A DNA stretch of 64,000 bases from Epilithonimonas bovis DSM 19482 (lineage in GTDB: Bacteria > Bacteroidota > Bacteroidia > Flavobacteriales > Weeksellaceae). Location: assembly GCF_900108115.1 (NCBI RefSeq), contig NZ_FTPU01000002.1, forward strand, positions 62,001 through 126,000, read 5' to 3'. The translations under genes were made by a program, and so were the position numbers. Positions 54,749 through 61,919 of the stretch are shown here, in pieces (the stretch's first letter is position 1; each line of letters opens with the position of its first letter). Below the pieces are notes generated by a model. That model was not told the origin of the DNA and ran no database searches. It saw only the letters and a list, made by a program, of their open reading frames with translations.

Positions 54749-55603
54749 ATGATCAACAAATTAGCAGCTTCCGAACTGGTTCTTAACGATGACGGAAGTG
54801 TTTACCACCTCAATCTTCTGCCCGAAGATCTTGCGGGAAAAGTGATTTTGGTAGGCGATCCGGACAGGGTTCCCAAAGTGTCAAAATTATTTGATAAAAT
54901 TGAAGTAAAAAAGAATAAAAGAGAATTTTACACCCATACGGGCACGCTGCGTGGCGAGAGGATTACCGTGATGTCTACAGGTATCGGGACAGAAAATATC
55001 GATATAGTAATGAATGAGCTGGATGCTCTGGTGAATATTGACCTAAAAGAAAAAGAATTCAAAAAAGAGCATCAGTCGCTGGAGCTTTTCCGCCTGGGAA
55101 CCTGTGGCAGCGTGAACCCTGATATTGAAGTCGACAATATGCTGGTCACCGAAAATGTGGTAGGTCTCGACGGGCTTTTGCACTTCTATCAGGATTATCA
55201 ATTTGAGAATGAATTCAGCAAGAATTTTCTGGAAAAATTCCCTTATGAGAACATCAAACCTATGCTCTATTTCTCGGATTGGGCCAAAGATATCTCAGGC
55301 TATTATGCGGATGCAAAATACAAAGGAAACACAGCAACATTTCCAGGATTCTATGCTCCACAAGGTCGCCAGCTAAGATTAAAAGCGCTGGATGACCAGT
55401 TCCTGGAAACCCTTAATGACCTGGGCGTATCCAATTTTGAAATGGAGACCTCCGCGATCTATGGCTTATCAAAACTATTGGGGCACAAAGCCTTAACGGT
55501 GAATTGTGTGATTGCCAACAGACGACGTGGCGAGTTTGCCAGCGATCATCACGCTTCAGAAAAAATGATGATAGAATGGGTATTGGACCGTATCATTAAA
55601 TAA
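54749..55603 (+). CDS. Nucleoside phosphorylase (uridine-phosphorylase-like)
   Basis: The 284-residue protein has the PNP/UDP family motifs KVILVGDPDRVPKVS, STGIGTENIDIVMNELDA, FRLGTCGSVNPDI and FEMETSAIYGLSKLLG. It releases a base from a nucleoside with phosphate in salvage. The base specificity is not fixed by the visible residues. Confidence 0.88.
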   Translation: MINKLAASELVLNDDGSVYHLNLLPEDLAGKVILVGDPDRVPKVSKLFDKIEVKKNKREFYTHTGTLRGERITVMSTGIGTENIDIVMNELDALVNIDLKEKEFKKEHQSLELFRLGTCGSVNPDIEVDNMLVTENVVGLDGLLHFYQDYQFENEFSKNFLEKFPYENIKPMLYFSDWAKDISGYYADAKYKGNTATFPGFYAPQGRQLRLKALDDQFLETLNDLGVSNFEMETSAIYGLSKLLGHKALTVNCVIANRRRGEFASDHHASEKMMIEWVLDRIIK

Positions 55604-55772
55604 TTCTATCAATCATACAACAATATTAAAGGCAGTATTTTCTAAGGAATTGCTGCTTTTTGTTTTATTTATAATTTAATTAACATTCCTTAAGATTTAA
55701 CGGCATCTTAATTGGATAAACTGTAGCATCAATTCAAATCAAATTTTTTAATAATCAAAAAAACAAAGTATT

Positions 55773-56111
55773 ATGAGCACACAAGAAGAACAATACAATG
55801 ATGCAGAAAGAGCTGTAAACAGAACTGAGAATTCATTAGAAAACGCTGCTGACCATGCAAAAAATAAAGTAAGCGAATATGCCGACAAAGCCCGTTCTTA
55901 TATAGAAGAACAGAAAAGCAAAAATGAGACACCAACCAAGGAAGGCTTCTTTGAGAATCTAAAATCTAATGTCGCTGATGCATGGGAAGATACCAAGGAT
56001 TTTGCTGACAAAGCGTGGGAAGCTACAAAAGATACCGCTTCCGATGCCTGGGAAAAAACCAAAGATGCAGCTGAAGACGTAAAAGCAGAAGTAAGAAAAG
56101 CAACCAATTAG
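55773..56111 (+). CDS. LEA-like / YtxH-like small stress protein
   Basis: The 112-residue, highly charged, predicted helical protein has no membrane segment. The second half has 11-residue repeats resembling LEA group 3: DAWEDTKDFADKAWEATKD, DTASDAWEKTKDAAEDVKAE. Such sequences are disordered until dried or crowded and protect proteins or membranes. The name is by pattern only; it could also be a CsbD-like or YtxH tail. Confidence 0.75.
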   Translation: MSTQEEQYNDAERAVNRTENSLENAADHAKNKVSEYADKARSYIEEQKSKNETPTKEGFFENLKSNVADAWEDTKDFADKAWEATKDTASDAWEKTKDAAEDVKAEVRKATN

Positions 56112-56137
56112 TTTTTAAGTTAGTAATAGTTTTTCAG

Positions 56138-56170
56138 AAAGGAGAAGACGGTTTCCCGCTCTTCTCCTTT
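56138..56170 (+). terminator. Intrinsic terminator of the LEA-like gene
   Basis: AAAGGAGAAGA (56138-56148) pairs with TCTTCTCCTTT (56160-56170), followed by T. Confidence 0.75.
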
Positions 56171-56259
56171 TATGTTGTTAACTAGCACTTAATACCAATT
56201 TTCACCCACATTATTTTTTATACAAACATTAATTGTTTAGTTTTACAAAGTTAAATTCA

Positions 56260-56267
56260 TATCTTTG
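56260..56267 (+). promoter_or_regulatory. -7 box at the start of the NtrC-like gene
   Basis: TATCTTTG ends only 5 nt before the ATG at 56273. At the SRP RNA gene the same distance separates box and transcript start, so the transcript should begin at or next to the ATG. A TTG 24 bp upstream (56233-56235) is slightly too far for a good -33. Confidence 0.6.
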
Positions 56268-56272
56268 CATCT

Positions 56273-57457
56273 ATGCAGAAAATCTTAATAGTAGAAGACG
56301 AAAAAGCGATATCTGGCGTTTTGCACAGTATCCTGTCTGATGAATTACCAGAATACGAATTCGAGATTGCAGAAGACGGTCTTGAAGGCTTCAAATTTAT
56401 TGAAAAGGAAGATTTTGCACTGGTGATTTCTGACATCAAAATGCCAAAAATATCCGGTACAGAGTTGCTTAAGCAGAGCCTGCAACTGAAACCGGAAAGC
56501 ACATTCGTCATGATATCCGGCCATGCCGATATTGAGACTGCCGTAAGCTGCCTAAAAGAAGGCGCGTACGATTTTATCTCAAAACCGATTGATATCAACA
56601 GGCTGATGACCAGTGTAAAAAATGCTTTGCACAAAGGTGATCTTCAAAAAGATAACAAATACCTGAAGCAAGAGAATACGCAGCTTAAGAAAAAAGTCAA
56701 TAAAAAATACCAAATGATTGGCGAATCTGCGGCGCTCAAAAAAATCCAGGATATTATAGATAAAGTAGCTCCGTCTGATGCAAGAGTCCTGATAACCGGG
56801 CCTAACGGATCGGGGAAAGAATTGGTTGCACACGCCATCCACTCGCAAAGCGAAAGAAGCCGTGGGCCTATGGTGGAGGTTAACTGTGCCGCAATACCGT
56901 CTGAGCTGATAGAAAGTGAACTCTTTGGGCATGTAAAAGGCTCTTTTACCGGTGCTATCAAGGATAAGTCAGGTAAATTTGAACAGGCCACCGGCGGGAC
57001 TATATTTCTAGATGAGATTGGCGATATGAGCCTTGTTGCCCAGGCCAAGGTTTTGCGTGCCCTGCAGGAAAGCAAAGTATCTCCGGTAGGTAGTGATAAA
57101 GAGATTAAAGTTGATGTACGTGTAATAGCTGCAACCAACAAAGATCTTGCAAAGGAAATTGCTGCAGGAAAATTTAGAGAAGATTTATTTCACAGGCTGT
57201 CTGTAATCGAAATTAACGTCCCTTCTCTTAATGACAGGAAAGAAGATATCCCATTGCTGGTCCAATATTTTACCCAGCTGATTGCCAATGATAATGGCAC
57301 ATCTCCTAAAAAATTTGATGATCAGTCTCTCAAAGCATTACAACAATATGACTGGACGGGTAATATCAGAGAACTGAGAAACGTTGTAGAACGTCTTATT
57401 ATTTTAGGCGCTGATCCTGTGACCGCTGATGATGTTACCAACTTTGTAAAAAAGTAA
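56273..57457 (+). CDS. Sigma-54 activator-type response regulator lacking a DNA-binding domain
   Basis: The 394-residue protein has a receiver domain (about 1-120; phosphoacceptor Asp54 in VISDIKMPKI, Lys in FISKPID). The AAA+ domain (about 140-385) has Walker A GPNGSGKE (usual GESGTGKE), the sigma-54 loop GSFTGA (usual GAFTGA) and Walker B GGTIFLDEIGD. It ends at ADDVTNFVKK, directly after the AAA+ lid, so the Fis-type helix-turn-helix is missing. Family members without it activate from solution or bind other partners. A terminator follows. It is a single gene with no adjacent histidine kinase. Confidence 0.9.
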   Translation: MQKILIVEDEKAISGVLHSILSDELPEYEFEIAEDGLEGFKFIEKEDFALVISDIKMPKISGTELLKQSLQLKPESTFVMISGHADIETAVSCLKEGAYDFISKPIDINRLMTSVKNALHKGDLQKDNKYLKQENTQLKKKVNKKYQMIGESAALKKIQDIIDKVAPSDARVLITGPNGSGKELVAHAIHSQSERSRGPMVEVNCAAIPSELIESELFGHVKGSFTGAIKDKSGKFEQATGGTIFLDEIGDMSLVAQAKVLRALQESKVSPVGSDKEIKVDVRVIAATNKDLAKEIAAGKFREDLFHRLSVIEINVPSLNDRKEDIPLLVQYFTQLIANDNGTSPKKFDDQSLKALQQYDWTGNIRELRNVVERLIILGADPVTADDVTNFVKK

Positions 57458-57484
57458 TTCCACCAAATTAATTTATAAAATAGA

Positions 57485-57515
57485 AAAACCAAAGCTATGG
57501 CTTTGGTTTTTTTTT
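57485..57515 (+). terminator. Intrinsic terminator of the NtrC-like gene
   Basis: AAAACCAAAGC (57485-57495) pairs with GCTTTGGTTTT (57500-57510), followed by a T run. Confidence 0.8.
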
Positions 57516-57535
57516 GCTGAATTCCCAGGAAAATC

Positions 57536-58231
57536 TTAACAGATGAGAAGCAAACGTAATTGCCCGTCTTTTTCCTCAGGCGCTCTGTGGACACAAGGTA
57601 AAACTTCCTGACCAGGATGATCTACAGCCAATCTCCAAAGATTGCCATTCCCAAGGTTTGTGGGTTGGGCTCCTGGCAAAGCCTGATAATGAAGATCAAA
57701 ATAATTATCGGCCAAAAATTCCTCAAAGTCTTTACTCGAATCATCATATAATTGCATCAGTTTTTCCCGAATCTCCGGGATATCCATTTTTCTTATGCAT
57801 TCCTGATTGGGCACTATATCACTCGCAGCGCCATAATAGGTGCACAAAAAGGTATCTGTGGCTACAGGCGATCGGTCTACATGATAAGAATAGACGTCTG
57901 TAGAAATATAATCTAAACTATCATCTCGGTCATAGCATCTGATAAGATTAAGCGATGGTGAGCCACCATAATCTGTTAATAACAACAAATCATTCATAAT
58001 AATTCCCCTGGCTTCTTCACCTGCCGGTAGCAACTGAAGCGAATTAAGATCATCAATAGAAATTTCAGTAATGTTACTGCTTAATGTTAACTTATCTACA
58101 ATCTCCTGAAAATCAGCCACCAAGTTTCTTTGCCAGCAAACGGCATTATTATCATTGTGAAACCTGTGCCCAATCAAGTCCTGAAAGTTGGAAACTATAG
58201 CAACCTGATTGCTCTCCTTAATTTTGTTCAT
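57536..58231 (-). CDS. Unknown protein with an HxD...H oxygenase-like pattern (DUF1826-like)
   Basis: The 231-residue protein resembles the DUF1826 family: NAVCWQRNLVADFQEIVDKL near the N-terminus and SYHVDRSPVATDTFLCTYYG in the middle. The pattern HVD, then VHRAPEE, then RLLL near the end recalls the HxD...H...R metal and 2-oxoglutarate site of Fe(II) dioxygenases. I recognise the pattern but not a reaction. DUF1826 genes are often in zinc-responsive loci elsewhere; nothing here supports or excludes that. Confidence 0.6.
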   Translation of the reverse strand: MNKIKESNQVAIVSNFQDLIGHRFHNDNNAVCWQRNLVADFQEIVDKLTLSSNITEISIDDLNSLQLLPAGEEARGIIMNDLLLLTDYGGSPSLNLIRCYDRDDSLDYISTDVYSYHVDRSPVATDTFLCTYYGAASDIVPNQECIRKMDIPEIREKLMQLYDDSSKDFEEFLADNYFDLHYQALPGAQPTNLGNGNLWRLAVDHPGQEVLPCVHRAPEEKDGQLRLLLIC

Positions 58232-58424
58232 GATCTTAAAAACTCTCTAAAATTAATAAAAATATCAGCAAAAATTTCATTAAAACTCCTTTTATCTCAC
58301 ACCCGACAGATTAGCCAATGTTTCAAGAAGCAATGTCGGTCTGAAAGGTTTTGCGTACTTTTGCATATTCTGGCAAACAGCTACGGTTATTGAGGTGTTT
58401 GCTTAAAAATTAAAGATTACAATA

Positions 58425-59789
58425 ATGAAATTTCTTGATAAAACATACACCCAACAGACGCTTAAGTTAGCTCTGCCGGTAATGCTGACACAGGTTGGAC
58501 AGGTCTCTGTAAACCTGTTTGACAACATTATTGTGGGGAAACTTTTGGGGGCTCAGGCGCTGGCATCGGTATCGTTGGGTAATGCGTTGTTTTTTTCAAT
58601 TTTCGTATTGGCGTTGGGATTCTCGTTTGCGATTCCGCCATTGGTATCAGAGGCTAATTCTCAACAGAAACACGATGTTATTAATTCGGTTTTCAGGCAC
58701 GGTTTTATCATCAACTTAGGAATCGGAACCTTACTCATGGTCATCCTGCTATGTGCCCTTCCGCTCATTTATCATATGGATCAGCCAAAAGAGATCATCC
58801 CGAATACAATCAGTTTCCTGAGTATCATGGCCTTTACAATGATCCCATTTATGATTTTCCAGACGATGAGGGAAGTATCAGAGGGACTATCGTTTACAAT
58901 TGGGGTAACCAAAGCTACGATTATCGCCAACGTCATCAACATCATCCTGAATTATGTTTTTATCAAAGGGCTTTTTGGACTGCCGGCGATGGGCGTTCAG
59001 GGTTCTGCACTGGCTACCCTGTTGGCAAGAATCTTCATGGTCGTTTTCCTGTATTATGTATTGGTAAAAGAGCCTAAAACCAGAAAGTATGTTAAGGCAT
59101 TTTCCCTTAAAATAGCATCTTTCAGCAGAGAGATGTTTAAGAAAATGATAAAACTGGGTTTGCCAACAGCGTTGCAGATGTTTTTTGAAGTAACAGCCTT
59201 TGCCGCAGCGGCCTTCATTTGCGGGTTGATCAGTTCCACTGATATTGCATCGCATCAGATTGCACTTTCTATGGCATCATTCACTTTTAACCTTTGTATC
59301 GGTTTCAGTGTAGCATCAACCGTGATGATTGGCAACCGAATGGGCGTCGGCGATTATAAAGGGCTTAGAAAAATCGGGATCAATAATTTTAAATTAACGT
59401 TGATCTATATGGGATTCTGCGGACTGATGTTTATCCTTTTCCGAAATATACTGCCGCATTTTTTTACCAAAGAAAGTGATGTTTTAGTAATCAACCTGGC
59501 TTCAAAATTAATGATTGTGGCCGCATTTTTTCAGCTTTCTGATGGGATTCAGGTGACAGCGCTGGGATGCCTGAGAGGGATCCAAGATGTAAAAATACCG
59601 AGTATCATTACCTTTGTAGCCTATTGGGTTTTCACAATTCCGGTTGGTTTTTTCCTGTGTGTCACGTTGAAAATGGGAGCGTTCGGGATGTGGATTGCGC
59701 TGGGAATCGGCTTGACCATTTCCGCCATTTTTTTGGTAATCAGGTTCCTGAGACTGAGCAAAAGGAGAGCTTTGGCTTTAACTAATTAA
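58425..59789 (+). CDS. MATE-family efflux transporter
   Basis: The 454-residue, 12-TM protein has two six-helix halves. The first half starts LALPVMLTQVGQVSVNLFDNIIVGKLLG and has SLGNALFFSIF; the second repeats IKLGLPTALQMFFEVTAFAAAAFICG. MATE pumps use Na+ or H+ to export cationic drugs. It reads away from the gene at 58231, with a 193-bp shared upstream region. Confidence 0.93.
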   Translation: MKFLDKTYTQQTLKLALPVMLTQVGQVSVNLFDNIIVGKLLGAQALASVSLGNALFFSIFVLALGFSFAIPPLVSEANSQQKHDVINSVFRHGFIINLGIGTLLMVILLCALPLIYHMDQPKEIIPNTISFLSIMAFTMIPFMIFQTMREVSEGLSFTIGVTKATIIANVINIILNYVFIKGLFGLPAMGVQGSALATLLARIFMVVFLYYVLVKEPKTRKYVKAFSLKIASFSREMFKKMIKLGLPTALQMFFEVTAFAAAAFICGLISSTDIASHQIALSMASFTFNLCIGFSVASTVMIGNRMGVGDYKGLRKIGINNFKLTLIYMGFCGLMFILFRNILPHFFTKESDVLVINLASKLMIVAAFFQLSDGIQVTALGCLRGIQDVKIPSIITFVAYWVFTIPVGFFLCVTLKMGAFGMWIALGIGLTISAIFLVIRFLRLSKRRALALTN

Positions 59790-59951
59790 TTTATTACAAA
59801 AGCGCTTTTTATTCATTAATGAAATATTAAGTCGCCTAGTTGAAGCTAAAAATGCCTTCAGTGGCATTGTGCAAAACATTGAGTAAAGCTGTCACACTGA
59901 CCGGAGCCGAAGCGCTCCTATCAACATCTGTTTTGAACAGTGAATTGCACG

Positions 59952-60027
59952 CAGCCCGACTTGAGCGGTTATCCTTTTTGCGAGAGGCCATGCCGAGCAA
60001 AAAGATAATAGCGGAAGGCGGAATAGC
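59952..60027. repeat. Dispersed intergenic hairpin element, copy 3
   Basis: CAGCCCGACTTGAGCGGTTA is followed by TCCTTTTTGC, a 20-nt loop, then GCAAAAAGATAATAGCGGA. Copies 1 and 2 share both flanking blocks. This copy is the most compact and shows the perfect inner stem CTTTTTGC/GCAAAAAG. Confidence 0.75.
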
Positions 60028-60075
60028 TGCCCTAATAATTATTATTAATTGGCGCGAAAAACCTATTTTAAATTT

Positions 60076-60083
60076 TTAAATTT
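60076..60083 (+). promoter_or_regulatory. -7 box upstream of argS
   Basis: TAAATTTG fits TAnnTTTG, and the predicted start leaves a leader of about 14 nt. The nearest TTG (60049-60051) is 24 bp away, so the match is partial. Confidence 0.4.
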
Positions 60084-60101
60084 GCAACACAAAAATTTGA
60101 C

Positions 60102-61865
60102 ATGAATATCAAACAGCATATACAATCCAAACTAACAGAGATTATTGCCAAACTGTATGGCATAGATAATGTGAACCTGGATGTCCAAAAAAATAAAACC
60201 GAGTTTGATGGTGATTTTACCATTGTTATATTCCCGTTGGTAAAACTGGCTAAAAAAAGCCCGGATATCATTGGAAATGAACTTGGAAATGAGGTTAAAG
60301 CGCAAATTGATTTTATAGAAAACGTAAGTGTTGTAAAGGGTTTCCTTAATCTTAAAATCAAAGACCAAGTTTTTGCGGATCAATTATCAGAAATTCAACA
60401 GGATTTTGACTCGGTTACGCCAAAAAATCAGACTGTAATGGTGGAATATTCTTCTCCCAATACCAACAAACCGCTCCACCTTGGCCACATCCGTAACAAT
60501 CTGCTCGGCTATTCTGTTGCAGAAATCCTAAAGGCGGACGGCTATAATGTTATCAAAACCCAAATCATCAATGACCGCGGTATCCATATCTGCAAATCTA
60601 TGCTGGCATGGGAAAAATTTGGGAATGGTGAAACGCCGGACTCCACAGGCCTGAAAGGCGATAAACTGGTTGGGAATTATTATGTAGAATTTGATAAACT
60701 CTATAAATCCGAAATCAAAGCGCAGGTTGCTGACGGCGTAGAGGAAGAAACAGCAAAAAAACAGGCACCATCGATTTTAGAAGCGCAAGAAATGCTCCTG
60801 AAGTGGGAACAGAACGATCCACAGGTTCGCCAACTTTGGGAAATGATGAATGCCTGGGTCTATGCAGGGTTTAACCAGACTTATGCAAGATTAGGCGTTA
60901 ATTTTGATCAGGTTCAGTACGAGAGCAATACTTATATTCTTGGGAAAGATCTGATCCACAAAGGTTTGTCAGACGGCGTTCTTTATAAAAAAGAAGATGG
61001 TTCTGTATGGTGTGACCTGACAGACGAAGGCCTTGATCAAAAACTTCTGCTGCGATCCGACGGAACTTCGGTTTACATGACCCAGGATTTGGGAACGGCC
61101 GTAGAGCGTTTTAAAAACAACGATATCCAAAAGTTGATTTATACTGTTGGTAATGAGCAGGATTACCACTTTCAGGTTCTGTTTAAAATCCTGAAAAAAT
61201 TAGGATACCAATGGGCAGACCAGCTGTACCACCTGTCTTACGGAATGGTAGAGTTACCGGAAGGTAAAATGAAATCCCGCGAAGGGACTGTGGTAGATGC
61301 CGATGATCTAATCCAGGAAATGTACCAGACCGCAAAAGAAAAATCTCAGGAGTTGGGGAAATTGGAAACACTTTCTGAAGAAGACAAAGAAAAATCCTAT
61401 GAAACGGTTGGCCTTGGTGCGTTGAAATATTTTATCCTGAAGGTAGATCCCAAAAAGAAAATGATGTTTAATCCGGCAGAAAGTATTGATTTCAATGGTA
61501 ATACAGGGCCGTTTATACAATACACTTATGCAAGGATCCAGTCTCTTTTGGCTAAGGCTGATTATTCCGCAAAAGGAGATACTGCTAATTACCTCCCCAA
61601 TGAAAGTGAGAAAGACCTGATTATGCTTTTAGCTGAATTACGGGATGTGATAAGCAAAGCAGCCGAATCCCTCAGCCCGGCGCTGGTAGCAAATTATGTG
61701 TATGAACTGGTAAAAACTTACAACTCTTTTTATCAAAACAACCCTATCCTTAATCAGGAAAATGAAGCGGCAAAACAGTTCCGGCTTCAGTTATCGGATA
61801 TTACCGGCAGAACTATCAAAAAATGCCTGTCCCTTTTAGGAATCAACGTGGTGAACAGAATGTAA
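60102..61865 (+). CDS. argS: Arginyl-tRNA synthetase
   Basis: The 587-residue class I synthetase has HLGHIRNNLLG (HIGH signature), GKMKSREGTVV in the KMSKS position, and an N-terminal arginyl-tRNA recognition domain (about 1-100). It charges the arginine tRNAs, including the tRNA-Arg(UCG) at 4127. A hairpin terminator shared with recQ follows. Confidence 0.96.
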   Translation: MNIKQHIQSKLTEIIAKLYGIDNVNLDVQKNKTEFDGDFTIVIFPLVKLAKKSPDIIGNELGNEVKAQIDFIENVSVVKGFLNLKIKDQVFADQLSEIQQDFDSVTPKNQTVMVEYSSPNTNKPLHLGHIRNNLLGYSVAEILKADGYNVIKTQIINDRGIHICKSMLAWEKFGNGETPDSTGLKGDKLVGNYYVEFDKLYKSEIKAQVADGVEEETAKKQAPSILEAQEMLLKWEQNDPQVRQLWEMMNAWVYAGFNQTYARLGVNFDQVQYESNTYILGKDLIHKGLSDGVLYKKEDGSVWCDLTDEGLDQKLLLRSDGTSVYMTQDLGTAVERFKNNDIQKLIYTVGNEQDYHFQVLFKILKKLGYQWADQLYHLSYGMVELPEGKMKSREGTVVDADDLIQEMYQTAKEKSQELGKLETLSEEDKEKSYETVGLGALKYFILKVDPKKKMMFNPAESIDFNGNTGPFIQYTYARIQSLLAKADYSAKGDTANYLPNESEKDLIMLLAELRDVISKAAESLSPALVANYVYELVKTYNSFYQNNPILNQENEAAKQFRLQLSDITGRTIKKCLSLLGINVVNRM

Positions 61866-61880
61866 TCTCAAAATACAATA

Positions 61881-61919
61881 CAAAAAAAATGTCGGAAACA
61901 AGTTTCCGACTTTTTTTTT
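61881..61919. terminator. Bidirectional terminator between argS and recQ
   Basis: GTCGGAAAC (61891-61899) pairs with GTTTCCGAC (61902-61910). An A run precedes and a T run follows, so it serves both convergent genes. Confidence 0.85.

Larger units (their letters stand above)
59790..60101. other. Gene-free gap with a dispersed hairpin repeat
   Basis: This 312-bp gap holds copy 3 of the dispersed repeat (59952-60027) and a -7 box just before argS (60076-60083). No supported reading frame is seen. Confidence 0.6.
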
